Counted from the first letter of the stretch, positions 42,101 to 51,100 are shown. The stretch is DNA of 64,000 nt from Planctomycetota bacterium (GCA_015075515.1 JABTUE010000001.1:1139001-1203000); one strand, 5' to 3'. Numbers and translations are program-made. Notes: generated by a model from the letters alone, not told the origin.

Positions 42101-44204
42101 CAACCGGCACCTGAAAGTAGCTGTGCTTTGATCCAAGAGAACGTTTGCAGGCCACCCGAAGCAAGTGAACCGCGACTCGAAGGAGTCGCAAGCCGTCCCG
42201 AAGGAAGACGGCCTTGTTTCTTTCGATGAACTTGCCTCCGGGTTCGGACAGCAAGATGCCGACAATTGTGTCGTCTCGCCAATGCCTTTCCAGTGACGTG
42301 TCTTGTAACCACCGCAGGGCTTGGGAATCAAACGGGTTCTCGGCGCGATTGAGGCGGTCAACCAGCCAGACTCGGTAGGCTCGTCGCAGGGCCGGACTCG
42401 TCCCGACTGCCTCGAAGAACTGAGGCGGTGAGTTTGTGTACTGGAGGTACAAGTCGTCCAGCCAGTGAAGCAAAGCCCAATCTTCCAGTACATCATGTGA
42501 TGGTGCCACGAGCGTGCCGCCACCATCCGGCGAGGCCAGTAGGCCGTCTCCCAACAGCTTCTGCACCACATCTGCGTCAGCCCGCTCACTGCGGACAAAC
42601 TGTTCGAGGTTCACTGCGCGTCTCTTGCAGACCTCTTCAAAGACCGCCCCACGGCGAGCAGGCATACCACCGGCGGCTTCGGAGTCTCGACGGACAAGCT
42701 CGTGCCACACTTTCGACCGAAAAGCGAAGGCCGTTTCGGGTAGCGTGGCCGTATCGGCCCAATTCAATTGCGCTGCCTTGTCAATCCAAAATGGATTCTT
42801 CATCAACGGGCGAAGGTTGGGGATAGAAAGGGGTCGTTGGAGGACAGGTATGCTTTGGGCTAGTTCGTCCAGTTCGCGGTCGTTGAGCAGCGGAACTTGC
42901 ACCTCTTGGAACGAAAGACCGGACTCTGTGAGCAGCGCACTCTTGACGTTTTCGGCGGCATGGCTACGGCAGGTAACGAGTAGTTTCCAGCCCGGATGTT
43001 TCTTGAGGTGCCGCAGCAGGTCTGCAAATGCCTCTCGGGTTGACTTCTCCAGCAGGCGTTCGACACTCTCAATCCAAATCACTCGTCTAGGGTGTAGCGA
43101 GTAGGCCTGTTCCAGTTCTTGAATCGACACGCCATACGGTCGGAGTGCATCGTTGACGTGGCCCTCGGCGAACCGTTCGGCACGGAAAGCAAGTCCCAGC
43201 GAGCCCTCTGCCATTGCGTCGAAGGCGAATCTCGCAACCGCAGACTTGCCCGACCCAGCATCGCCGGTTACCAGGGCTACACTATCAGCCTCAAGTGTGG
43301 CCAAGACTGCTTGCACATGGATAGCGCGGGGCAGCGTCAAACTGCCATTGATTGCGATCTTCACGCCCTGCACGACGATTTCGGAATCGTCAGTGAGCTT
43401 CGCAGCCGCAGTTCTGCGCTCGTTCGGCATCGGCGCATAGGACCGTTGTAGACTGTCCGGGAGGTCCTCACGTCTAAAGCTCTTCGCTGTCTGAGCTGAT
43501 TGCGTGGCCAAAGTGACCAGCTCGTTCCACGCTGTTCGGGCCGAATCACTTCCTTCGGTCCTGTGCGCCTCCAAGAGGGCAATCAGCATCGTTTCCATTG
43601 CGCTCGGCTCGACCGCCAAATCCAGTACGACGAAATCGAATGCCCGCAAGAAGTCTCGCAATTCGGTGTCCGGCACTAGCCCACCGTTCGCGGTCGTCAG
43701 AATGTCCGAAATGGTGCCGTAGTAGTTTCGGGCCTCCTTTGGAAGAAATCCGGTCAAGTCGAGCCGATGAAGAAAGTCCTCGGTTGAAAGCGAGGATCGT
43801 GCGTGGTCCAACAGGGAGCGGGTACCTTTCAGGAAGGTTTCCGAGCCTCTTTGGACTATCAGAGCAATTCGATCCCTACTCCTCCTGAAGTTCGCGTTCT
43901 TGAAGTCGCGAAAGGCGCGTCCAAACGTCGCAACGCAGTCGTCGTCGCTCGGGATCAGCGAGAAAGCCTTTTTGACTTGGATAAGGACGTGCTGCTGGGT
44001 TGGTTCGCCGTCGTCCACCTTCAATAGCAAATCGTCAGTGCTCCACCCAAGGTGCCCGCATTGCAGATGAACCTCGACAAGCCTTCCTTTCGCGGCGAAC
44101 GGCGGTGTTCGCCCGATAAGGAGGAAAAGCAACATGGCCGCGTTGGCGTGAAACTCGAAGGCCGTACCACCTCCTCCGGTTGAGACAGGGCTCGAAACAG
44201 GCAT
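39111..44204 (-). CDS. Giant nuclease-STAND NTPase, Avs-like defence protein
   Basis: This 1697-residue protein has three parts. Residues 1-130 open with STGGGGTAFEFHANAAMLLF. Then come DDLLLKV and VLIQVKK, a D...QxK arrangement resembling PD-(D/E)XK or Cap4-type DNA nucleases. Residues 270-500 are a STAND/NACHT NTPase with Walker A GDAGSGKS (314-321) and a Walker B-like RVIWIESVERLL (374-385). The last ~1100 residues are a helical solenoid likely to sense a target. This is the layout of antiviral STAND (Avs) proteins, in which binding of a phage protein triggers oligomerisation and nuclease activity. ATG 44204 has a GAGGAG site; it lies 35 bases after res on the same strand. The family looks conserved, but its exact trigger is unknown. 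Confidence 0.75.
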   Translation of the reverse strand: MPVSSPVSTGGGGTAFEFHANAAMLLFLLIGRTPPFAAKGRLVEVHLQCGHLGWSTDDLLLKVDDGEPTQQHVLIQVKKAFSLIPSDDDCVATFGRAFRDFKNANFRRSRDRIALIVQRGSETFLKGTRSLLDHARSSLSTEDFLHRLDLTGFLPKEARNYYGTISDILTTANGGLVPDTELRDFLRAFDFVVLDLAVEPSAMETMLIALLEAHRTEGSDSARTAWNELVTLATQSAQTAKSFRREDLPDSLQRSYAPMPNERRTAAAKLTDDSEIVVQGVKIAINGSLTLPRAIHVQAVLATLEADSVALVTGDAGSGKSAVARFAFDAMAEGSLGLAFRAERFAEGHVNDALRPYGVSIQELEQAYSLHPRRVIWIESVERLLEKSTREAFADLLRHLKKHPGWKLLVTCRSHAAENVKSALLTESGLSFQEVQVPLLNDRELDELAQSIPVLQRPLSIPNLRPLMKNPFWIDKAAQLNWADTATLPETAFAFRSKVWHELVRRDSEAAGGMPARRGAVFEEVCKRRAVNLEQFVRSERADADVVQKLLGDGLLASPDGGGTLVAPSHDVLEDWALLHWLDDLYLQYTNSPPQFFEAVGTSPALRRAYRVWLVDRLNRAENPFDSQALRWLQDTSLERHWRDDTIVGILLSEPGGKFIERNKAVFLRDGLRLLRVAVHLLRVACKRSLGSKHSYFQVPVGSAWHVVPGLLAEGIDQLRPTDSNFVLGFLEDWCALTVLGQRYPGGVEAVVKLALRFLPSRDRRDRDTRDLRRACLRVLMSVPKAAEGSLRAMVKEAIEDPYGRRIEDDLLADIWSSSSGSIVCRDLPDLTLEVANYLLQPTGEGLEHYRRSGHLEIDALFGLNHDMHHACFPSSAVQGPFWNLLTVHPERGLKFVLSLLNRSAQHYAEHPDPRGYVVPPREIELRCPDGTKLRQWANDLLWGLYRAISVGPDVLQSALMALEKWLLLLGDAKDTTLPARLMEVLKGSNNVAATAVVASVCLAHPRLCGEAGLVVLSHRALFQMDYSRWAHDHRGQLDILTGLNRDHALHEADREISAQLPHRKHVLSGLVVLLQQTNMSEAVCHLIDDYVAEANADHSQSEDSIFWKKQLHEMDFRNFEVAERIDETTVALRPSAPPEDVAAVVNRDRPHVEHFERLGKLWVWAADQGEISDRPRKHDGSDWGTVLREAMQLRNAAVPPGPLNMMHDPEAYFMVASVCVLEHWNELDHVQRSWCIEQVCLANESMEGQWLHASVRAPVLLGRKPISRAVAKAAALSQGEAWRDRVLRCLAIALTHSEREPVFETAMGVAEHLWPVDRKVGLACLNVVEEHRKAVEDITTRMLAWEHSESFRASAGIVEEDDDGTVSSDSQGGESSSAARPVTEAEASAAIRRVRDLLTNGDEMPEATVVTLDPTDKVKHRAALCAIRVLMNNPSDALALPLMKHLVEVICACWDEDQQRERRRRSESRLSLQLQHSLFAALTYFAVRQSEAVAVGLLSPLIERLEHETEQIADLLKAWIHAQDRTAPSVAFWSVWQSLADKYLQIDPARAKWNHFNDLLGGLFLGVEWKADARKWEPLVGYEERLADFFRRLPASSSALAHYSMLLAKVGATALPGAIVDVAQKVNAAGPTVLSRGAQFYLETVLLRLIYGGNVEIRANPTIRGAAIDLLNALVDFGSSAAFKLRDDLLTPFRNA

Positions 44205-44239
44205 AAGCTCCTCTCGCTCAACGGTGACTGGTAGATGCC

Positions 44240-47050
44240 CTACGCTCCGGTTGTTGTCCGGGCAAGGTAATCCGCGATGTCCCTTGGTGAGAACGACACT
44301 GCGCTTTGCCAGCGACCGAAGCCGCCGTGGGTGTTTACGGCGCGAACCCATTCCTCCAGTGCGGCTCGTTTGGCGCGGTCCTTGGGCGAGTCCTGCCCTT
44401 TTACTTCCAGGATCAGCATCATCCCGTTCTTGAGCCGGATCAGGAAGTCAGGGCGGTAGCGATGCCGCACCCCCTCGAAGACGTACTGCACCTCGAAGCC
44501 GAGGTGGTCGTTTTTCACCCAAGCTGCAACGTGGTCGCTGCGCTCGATATGGAATGCCTCGCTGGCTTCCCATGCGCTGTCGTACACGCAGTGGCTGATG
44601 TGGCTGTGCTTGGTCGGCCAGCAGGGTTTGCCGGTGTACCACGCCTGCATGTCGCCGGTGCTGCGGATTGGCTTCTCGGGATCGAACTGCGGCTCCAACG
44701 CCTCCACGTTCTGGAACTGCACGAGTTGCCGCAGGTGCTCGAACACCCGGTTCATGTTCAGCGTCAGCACCAGCCGCTTGCGTAGCTCGTCCTGTTCAAA
44801 CAGTACCGGCGAAATCACGATCTTCTTCGACGCCATGAACTGGTCGGCAATACCTATCAACTGGGCCAGCAACATCTCGCGGCTGCCCTTCCAGTTCGCG
44901 GAGAAGCTCTCGAACAGGTCGGCAGCGGTCTGGAACACGACCCGCTGCATCCGCTGCTTCCGTGCAAGTTCCTCAAGCTGAATCTGGGTGATCTTCGACA
45001 GATCGGGTTTGCCGTCTACCGTGGGAGCCATCTCCGCAAGGACGCGGGTTTCCAGCGCGTTGATCTCCAGGGGCGGCACTGACGCCAGTTCGAGCGTTAG
45101 CTTGGGTTTCAGCACCACATCCACGCGGATGATGTTGGGCCAACTGATCTCGAAGCCCTGTTTGCTGGCCAATGGCTCCACGCGGGTCTTGGGCGTCGGC
45201 GGTGGCGGCGGGGCACCTTCGCCGCCTTCATGTGGAAGAAACGTGAACGGCACGCCGAAAATGTTGACGTGCTCGGCACGGAACATCGTGCGGCCATGTT
45301 CGTCCTGATATGGGTCGTAGCTCGTGCGGCGAAGGCCGCGCCCGACAACCTGCTCGCAGAGCAACTGGCTGGAGAACGCCCGCAGGCCCATGATGTGCGT
45401 GACGGTCTTGGCGTCCCAACCTTCCGACAGCATCCCCACGGAAATGACGTTTTGAATCTTCTCGCCGGGCTTGCCCTCGCGGCCAACAGTGTCCACTTGT
45501 TGTCGCAATAGCTCGGCCTGCTGTTTCTTGGTCAACTTCCTCGCCTTGGGTACTTCCTCGTCGTCGCTGTCCTCCTCTGCCTCACCGTTCGCCTGCACCT
45601 CCACGACCTCGGCTTCGGCCTCTGCTTTGTCGAGCACCTTGCTGTCGATGTGCAGGGCTCTCTCCGGGTCGCAAAGCTCTTGAATGTCGATCTTGGCGTG
45701 GTCGAAGGCGTACTTCACCCGCGCCGCAGTCTCCGTGCGGTTAGCCACGGTAATCATAACCGGCGGCACCGGGTGTCCCGCCTTCTCCCAGTCTTGTTTC
45801 GTGTCCAGCCAGTCCTTGCCCAGCAGGTAGTAGGCGTTGCGCACCAAGTCCGGCAGCGGCTCGTGCTCCTCGGCCTTCTGGAGCGCGTCCTTCACATGCC
45901 GGTAGATGTGGTACAGCTTGCTTTTGTAGCTCTGGGCGTCCGGCAAAGCGTCGTCGCGGATCACGACTCGCGGCGTCTTCACAAGGCCGGACTCAATGGC
46001 GTCATTTAGGCTGAAATCGCTGACGATCCAGTTGAACAGTGCTTCTTCGCTGCTCTTTTTCCCGCTCGGAACAAACGGCGTGGCCGAGAAGTCGAAGCAG
46101 CGCATGATTCCGCAGACGCCGTGGATGCGATCCAGTCCGCCAAGCCACTTCGTCGCTTCGTCGATCTCGTCCTTCGACACACCCTGCAACTTCTCGCCCT
46201 GCTTGATGCGCCATGCGTGGTGCGCCTCGTCGTTCAGGACGATCAGGTTCTTGGCCTTGGCCATCTCGCCCAGCACGCCAGCCACGTAGGCTCGGTCGCT
46301 CTTAGCACCGCGTTTGTCCACTGTGCGGCGCTTGGCGATCTGCTCTTCGCTTTCCCAGTTCAGCGTGTGCCAGTTCTCGATCAGGACGTTGCCCTGCCGC
46401 AGTTTGTCGCGCAGGGCCTGAGGCACCACGTTGAACTCGTCGTAGTAGTTGCCCGGCCCGGCCAGATGCAGCACGGCCAGTCGGTTCTTCACCGTCAGGC
46501 CGGGGGCGACCACGAGCACGTTCTTGGAGAATCGAGTGTCCTGCGGGTAGGTGACTTTGTTGAGCACCTGCCACGCGATGGTCATCGCCATCACGATGGT
46601 CTTGCCTGCGCCGGTGGCCATCTTGCAGCACAGGCGCTCAAACGGCCCGCCATCGCCATCGAGGAAAATGCCTTGCTTTTCGGCAGGCGAGGCTTCCACC
46701 CACCAGATCAGCGTCTCAATTGCCTCAAGCTGGCAGAAGAAGAAACGGTGGTCTTCGCGTTCGCCAGGATCGACCCAGTGCTCCAGCAGGCGCTTGGAGA
46801 TACCCGAAGCGCCGGGCCAGCCGCGAGTCCGCCAGTCGTCCACACGCTCCCGGATGCGATTGACGGTTTCAAGCTCGCGGAAAATGCCGGGGTCGTCAAA
46901 GCTCTGGCTGTCCTCGGTGGCCACCACGTAGCCCGCAGGCCGCCGTCCTTCTTTGAGCTTGAACTGCTGGGTCTCGCGCTCGTAGGTCCAATGGCAAGCA
47001 GGCCGCTCAAACGGCGAGTTGATGATTAGTTGGTCAATTTTGCCCGCCAT
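44240..47050 (-). CDS. res: Type III restriction enzyme, Res subunit
   Basis: This 936-residue SF2 helicase-nuclease has Walker A MATGAGKT (144-151), the DEAH-type motif NDEAHH (274-279), motif III FSATPF (322-327) and a C-terminal helicase domain with VGMLSEGWDAKTVTHI and QVVGRGLRR. A C-terminal PD-(D/E)XK nuclease follows with YRPDFLIRLKNGMMLILEVKG. With Mod it translocates along or diffuses from recognition sites and cuts unmodified DNA. An acidic, Lys-rich linker (EEDSDDEEVPKARKLTKKQQ) lies between the helicase lobes. It starts 3 bases after the AlbA_2 gene, in the same operon, but is separated from mod by several inserted genes. Confidence 0.95.
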   Translation of the reverse strand: MAGKIDQLIINSPFERPACHWTYERETQQFKLKEGRRPAGYVVATEDSQSFDDPGIFRELETVNRIRERVDDWRTRGWPGASGISKRLLEHWVDPGEREDHRFFFCQLEAIETLIWWVEASPAEKQGIFLDGDGGPFERLCCKMATGAGKTIVMAMTIAWQVLNKVTYPQDTRFSKNVLVVAPGLTVKNRLAVLHLAGPGNYYDEFNVVPQALRDKLRQGNVLIENWHTLNWESEEQIAKRRTVDKRGAKSDRAYVAGVLGEMAKAKNLIVLNDEAHHAWRIKQGEKLQGVSKDEIDEATKWLGGLDRIHGVCGIMRCFDFSATPFVPSGKKSSEEALFNWIVSDFSLNDAIESGLVKTPRVVIRDDALPDAQSYKSKLYHIYRHVKDALQKAEEHEPLPDLVRNAYYLLGKDWLDTKQDWEKAGHPVPPVMITVANRTETAARVKYAFDHAKIDIQELCDPERALHIDSKVLDKAEAEAEVVEVQANGEAEEDSDDEEVPKARKLTKKQQAELLRQQVDTVGREGKPGEKIQNVISVGMLSEGWDAKTVTHIMGLRAFSSQLLCEQVVGRGLRRTSYDPYQDEHGRTMFRAEHVNIFGVPFTFLPHEGGEGAPPPPPTPKTRVEPLASKQGFEISWPNIIRVDVVLKPKLTLELASVPPLEINALETRVLAEMAPTVDGKPDLSKITQIQLEELARKQRMQRVVFQTAADLFESFSANWKGSREMLLAQLIGIADQFMASKKIVISPVLFEQDELRKRLVLTLNMNRVFEHLRQLVQFQNVEALEPQFDPEKPIRSTGDMQAWYTGKPCWPTKHSHISHCVYDSAWEASEAFHIERSDHVAAWVKNDHLGFEVQYVFEGVRHRYRPDFLIRLKNGMMLILEVKGQDSPKDRAKRAALEEWVRAVNTHGGFGRWQSAVSFSPRDIADYLARTTTGA

Positions 47051-47053
47051 CGC

Positions 47054-48958
47054 TCAGTTGCCCCCTCGTTTGGGTGGTGCACTCCTGACTGTAGAGCGGT
47101 ACGCCTGTTGGGGATGGTTGGGCTCCTCAGGGTGGACGTATTCCAGCTTTCCTGAGTCAATCATGGGCCTGAGGAACTTGCTGAGGAGATAGAACGTCGT
47201 TCGCCCCAGCAGCCTGCGAAGTTCTGCGATTCTGCGGGGTCGGATGGCGCATAGCGCCACAATGATGTTCTCAAGCGCCTCTGGCTTGGCTCGCCTCCCA
47301 AGACTCTCGATGGCCGCCTCCAACTCGGCTGGAACGTCTGTCACATCTCCGTTAGTTGGGGAGTTCTCGCCCTTAGTTGGGGAGTTACCTGTCTTAGTTG
47401 GGGAGTTCCCACCGCTTAGTTGGGGAGTTCCCGCCTTCGCTCGCAGTCTAAGGGAGTCCACGAATCGCTGGGCTGGCTCGTAGTAGGTCGCGTTGCCTTG
47501 GCCTCGCCGCTCGATCAATTCGTTGTGGTGGAGACGCTGTAGACCCTTGCTGGCTGCCAGCGTGTCCACGCTGTTGATGGCTCTGTAGAGCGAGTTGTTG
47601 AGCCCGCCGATCTCTCGCAGCACGATGAGCGCCTTCGCGTCCTGCTCGCTCAGCTTGAGGTCTTTGAAGGATGCCAGCCACTCGACATCGGCTGGGTCAA
47701 GGAGATGGTGGGTCAACAACGTGACCGTAAACGAGTCCCGCACTCGATCCGACAGGAAGGCAGGTGCACTGAGGTTTGCATCAAGCATCAGTCGCCGCAT
47801 CGTGCTGATGCCCGTACCCTTGTTCTCGGCCAAGTTCAGTTCATGCAGCACGGCGGCAATGTGCGGATTGCGCGTCGGAGAGCCTGGGGTCCCCAGCCGC
47901 TCTTCCGGCACGAGCGAATAGCCCGGATTGCGCACTTCAAGGCGGTTCGCAAAGCGGATGATCTGGAGCGGTTCCCGGAAGCGGTAGTTACGGTGCATCA
48001 CTGCATTGACGACGGCTTCGCGCACGACCTTGTAGGGGATGTCAGGAATGTCCTTGCGGAATGGTGTGCCCTCCGGCAGCGAGAACGCCTTGGGTATGTC
48101 GTCGAACACCTGAGCTACAATTCGAGGGATGCTCAGTACCAAAGGCTCAAGAAACTCGACGCTGCTGTATCGCTCTTCGGGGTTTTCAACCCAGATGCGC
48201 CCAGGTACGCGGATGTAGTCCACCCTGTGCATGGGATACAGCCGCCGCAATGCCAGCGGCTTGCAGAAGAGGATTGCCCCGGCGACGGTAACGCGGAGGT
48301 CCTTGCCTTCGCGGCGGACTGCCCCGAGCGCCTGCAAGAGTTCGTCGTCGTCCACCGCCAACTCGGGGGCGTCGGGCTTGACCTCCTTGCGTAGCCGTCG
48401 GTACTCCGCCACAGCTTTGGGGTCGATGTCGTTCAGCGTCGCGTCCGCGACAAGGCTCTGGTCGAAAGTCCGGCCTTGGCGTGCGGCGAAGAACTCCTCA
48501 ATGTCCTCGGCGGTGCACTTGATGTCGCTGCTGCCGATGCGCCTGAAACTTCCCTGCTGGACGCCCTTGGCTTTGATGAACACGGGCTTCGCGTGTACTT
48601 CTGCCTCAGGGATGTGCGCGACGACGATCTTTTTACCCTCGACCGTGTGGATCGCCGTCTCTGGCGACACGGGTGGCTCCATGTCGTTGCGGCACTGTGT
48701 CACCAGGTCGCTTTGAAGCTGAGCGGCGTCAGCCAAGCCGACGACGCTATAGCTTGGCTCGAACATGTTGAGCCTGCCGCCAGTGGGCTTCTCTTCCACA
48801 CCAAGCATGAGATAGCCGCCGTCCTGTCCCGGCTCGTTCGAGAACGCGGAAATCGTCTCAAGCACAGCCTTGCCGATGGCGCGGCCATGCTTGACCTCGA
48901 TGCTCACGGACTCATCGCCCGCAAGCAGCTTCTCCCATAGTTCGTCAAACGTCAGCAT
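47054..48958 (-). CDS. AlbA_2 (Schlafen-type) / GHKL ATPase domain protein
   Basis: This 634-residue protein has an N-terminal AlbA_2 (Schlafen AAA_4) domain at residues 5-135 (ESVSIEVKHG, AFSNEPGQDGGYLMLGVEE, RIGSSDIKCTAEDIEEF). A RecG-C-like GHKL ATPase domain lies at about 230-415 (IPYKVVREAVVNAVMHRNY, NPGYSL, LAENKGTGISTMRRLM). Winged-helix segments and a tail with GNSPT repeats follow. Such proteins are common accessory or regulatory genes in restriction and defence loci and are thought to act on DNA or RNA. It sits between the ABC-3C module and res, 3 bases from res. The tail repeat is described separately. Confidence 0.8.
   Translation of the reverse strand: MLTFDELWEKLLAGDESVSIEVKHGRAIGKAVLETISAFSNEPGQDGGYLMLGVEEKPTGGRLNMFEPSYSVVGLADAAQLQSDLVTQCRNDMEPPVSPETAIHTVEGKKIVVAHIPEAEVHAKPVFIKAKGVQQGSFRRIGSSDIKCTAEDIEEFFAARQGRTFDQSLVADATLNDIDPKAVAEYRRLRKEVKPDAPELAVDDDELLQALGAVRREGKDLRVTVAGAILFCKPLALRRLYPMHRVDYIRVPGRIWVENPEERYSSVEFLEPLVLSIPRIVAQVFDDIPKAFSLPEGTPFRKDIPDIPYKVVREAVVNAVMHRNYRFREPLQIIRFANRLEVRNPGYSLVPEERLGTPGSPTRNPHIAAVLHELNLAENKGTGISTMRRLMLDANLSAPAFLSDRVRDSFTVTLLTHHLLDPADVEWLASFKDLKLSEQDAKALIVLREIGGLNNSLYRAINSVDTLAASKGLQRLHHNELIERRGQGNATYYEPAQRFVDSLRLRAKAGTPQLSGGNSPTKTGNSPTKGENSPTNGDVTDVPAELEAAIESLGRRAKPEALENIIVALCAIRPRRIAELRRLLGRTTFYLLSKFLRPMIDSGKLEYVHPEEPNHPQQAYRSTVRSAPPKRGGN
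47351..47429 (-). repeat. Four tandem 21/22-bp repeats inside the AlbA_2/GHKL gene
   Basis: The 15-base word (C/G)TTAGTTGGGGAGTT occurs at 47351, 47372, 47393 and 47415, so periods are 21, 21 and 22. The 21-bp units encode GNSPTK-like peptides. The unit that is 22 bases away is read in a different phase as GTPQLSG. Gain or loss of a 21-bp unit would keep the frame. Confidence 0.85.
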
Positions 48959-48974
48959 CCCTGTCCTTGGCTAG

Positions 48975-49214
48975 CTACAGTCGCCACTCCCATGTCCAGC
49001 CTTCTGCCGCAGCTTGGAAATGGACCTGATTGGACCCGCGAAATGGACCTGTTTGGACCCGAATTGGAGGTAATGAGCGGTCGAATTGGAGGGAATTGGC
49101 GGTCGAATTGGAGGTCGGTGCGGCTTCCTTGCACAGGCCGGTGGTGCGCTTGAACTCCAAGGCTTCGGACTCGCCAGTCTTGGTCAGTTCGCGGATGTTC
49201 GCTTCCTTCAGCAT
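48975..49214 (-). pseudogene. Truncated AlbA_2 domain gene with repeat tail
   Basis: ATG 49214 (GGAGAGATGAG upstream) opens 79 codons. The first ~28 (ELTKTGESEALEFKRTTG) match the start of an AlbA_2/Schlafen domain. The frame then passes directly into repeat-derived sequence (TSNSTANSLQFDRSLPPIR). The DNA has two copies of GCGGTCGAATTGGAGG (49077-49092 and 49099-49114) and two of a TGGACCTG(A/T)TTGGACCCG unit (about 49021-49060). It looks like a second AlbA_2 gene whose body has been deleted, leaving its head joined to its repeat-rich tail. Confidence 0.6.
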
Positions 49215-49351
49215 CTCATCTCTCCGGCGACAGAGCCGCCGCGTTCAAGCCAAACCACGCGATCCAATTGGCCTTCAAAGGCCGCAAGTGGCGCTTGCGC
49301 CGCATCGTCTTCGGGAATGAACGCGGCCAATGGCTCCCCTCCCGAGTCGTG

Positions 49352-51100
49352 TCAAAAACGGATGCCAAGCAGTCCGCCATCAGGACTGTCGTCGGTCAGC
49401 CGCAGTCGAACGAACTTCTCCACTTCAAACGCTTCGGGATAGTCTTCTGCCCTAGGCAACTTGTCGGAGTTGAACATGCAGATGTACTGGTATCCGAGGC
49501 GTGCGCTCTCTTTCGCCGCTAGATGGAGCGCACGAGCAACTTGCCGTTCATCCACGTCTGCAAACAGCGGACTATCATGGATAAGAAACCCCGGAGAGCG
49601 GTCACGCGTACTCCATATGTTTGCCAGAGTGAGGTCGTAACAAAAGACCTTCATTTGTTTCACACCCTCGCTCTGCTGGCGCTCAATCTCCACGTCCAGA
49701 GTCAGACCACTCGGTCGTATGTTGAGGACAAGGCTACCCGGAGCCTCGTAAAGCGCCTCTGAGTATACGTTGAACGCTTCCATAGCCTTCTTGCGATGTG
49801 GCTCTCTGTCCTCAAAATCATTCCGAGCCCGCAGGGCTAACTGCTCCTTTTCGATCTTCAGTTCGCTTCGACCCGTATCCAGTTTCTTCCAGTTCGCAAT
49901 TCGCTGGACAACGCTGTTGAGGTCTGCCTCTAGTTTGGTCAACAGGCTCTGCAACTGGGTAAACTCGTCAAGCGCTCGACCCTCACGCAGGACAGCCAGT
50001 CGATGAGATCGTTCGAAGGACAAGGTCTGCAACTGCTCTGTTCGTTTGTTGATAGCGGCATCCAATGCGGATATCTCACCAGCCAAGAAGCGTTGGCGAT
50101 TGACAAGCACCTGCCTGTGAAAAATCCGAACGTCCTCCAGGCGCTTTCGAACGGCTTCTGAAAGATCGACTCCGGCCTGTGCGTAGAGTGCCTCAATCTC
50201 ATCGTCGATGGGGGCCTGTTCCTCTTTCAGTGCCGACGCGTACATGTCACGCTGACGCCGATCTTCAATGTTCTGGTTTGTGGCATTGTGAATCTCTTTG
50301 GTAAGCCGGTTGGCCTCTTGTTCGATGGCTCTGTATTGTTCCACCACGCGGAAGTCTCTTAGCTGCGCTGCTTGCTTGTCCCGCTGCACCTCAAGCTGAA
50401 CCCGCTTCGCTTCAAGTGCGCCCAAATCCTCTCCGATCAATCCGACCATGACGCCACTCTCGACGAGCTTCTTCAGTTCACCAAGCTGCTTGTCGCGCTC
50501 ACGCAGGACTTGCAGTTCTTGAGAATGACGCCACTCAAGACCTAGTAGGTACGCGTTCGCCACCTGACGTTGCCAGACCTGCTGCTTGTCGAATGTCTCA
50601 AACGGTTCGGTGTATGCGTGCGATGTGTTCCGGGCAAAGTACGGCAACAATGCTCGAAATGTTGGTCCAAATTTGTCCACTCCTTTTTCCGCACTCAGCC
50701 GAAACATGAGCTGCCCAAGGACCAGTTTCCACTCGCCAACTTTCATCGTCCTTTCGCCAGACTTCTTCTCCTTCTTTGGTTGAATCGGCCAGTCTGAGGT
50801 ATCTCCATCGATCACGACCCTCCCCGACGACGGACCCACACGCCGCGTTACCCGGATCAACTTGCCGAGCAAGTCGAGGTCAAGCATGAAGGCCCAATTG
50901 TTTAGCTGAGGTGCAGTCAATTCTGTGCCGTCACTGCCCAAACAGAAGTGCACGATGTGAACTATCGTGGACTTACCTAGACCGTTGCGTGAATCCTTGG
51001 AGCTTGAGGCTTCCGTGCGGTCCGCAAGTACGATGTTGAATCCGGGCTCAAAACGAGCGGTCCGAAAAGTCGGCTGGTCGCTTGAAACGCGATGGATCAC
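49352..51100 (-). CDS. ABC-3C system ATPase (DUF2326, RecN/SMC-like)
   Basis: This 582-residue ABC ATPase has Walker A RNGLGKST at 38-45, a long coiled coil from about 185 to 400, and a C-terminal half-domain with LTLANIWSTRDRSPGFLIHDSPLFADVDERQ, the Walker B/D-loop region typical of DUF2326. This is the ATPase of ABC-three-component (ABC-3C) systems, predicted by comparative genomics to be conflict or defence modules. Its GTG start overlaps the stop of the middle-component gene (GTGA). No stop or frameshift interrupts it. It presumably senses or loops DNA and activates the HNH effector encoded two genes upstream. Confidence 0.88.
   Translation of the reverse strand: MIHRVSSDQPTFRTARFEPGFNIVLADRTEASSSKDSRNGLGKSTIVHIVHFCLGSDGTELTAPQLNNWAFMLDLDLLGKLIRVTRRVGPSSGRVVIDGDTSDWPIQPKKEKKSGERTMKVGEWKLVLGQLMFRLSAEKGVDKFGPTFRALLPYFARNTSHAYTEPFETFDKQQVWQRQVANAYLLGLEWRHSQELQVLRERDKQLGELKKLVESGVMVGLIGEDLGALEAKRVQLEVQRDKQAAQLRDFRVVEQYRAIEQEANRLTKEIHNATNQNIEDRRQRDMYASALKEEQAPIDDEIEALYAQAGVDLSEAVRKRLEDVRIFHRQVLVNRQRFLAGEISALDAAINKRTEQLQTLSFERSHRLAVLREGRALDEFTQLQSLLTKLEADLNSVVQRIANWKKLDTGRSELKIEKEQLALRARNDFEDREPHRKKAMEAFNVYSEALYEAPGSLVLNIRPSGLTLDVEIERQQSEGVKQMKVFCYDLTLANIWSTRDRSPGFLIHDSPLFADVDERQVARALHLAAKESARLGYQYICMFNSDKLPRAEDYPEAFEVEKFVRLRLTDDSPDGGLLGIRF

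Noticed and set aside
47351-47429. Possible CRISPR-like array
   Set aside because: The repeat word is 15 bases with 6-7 base spacers and lies inside a coding frame; spacers are far too short.
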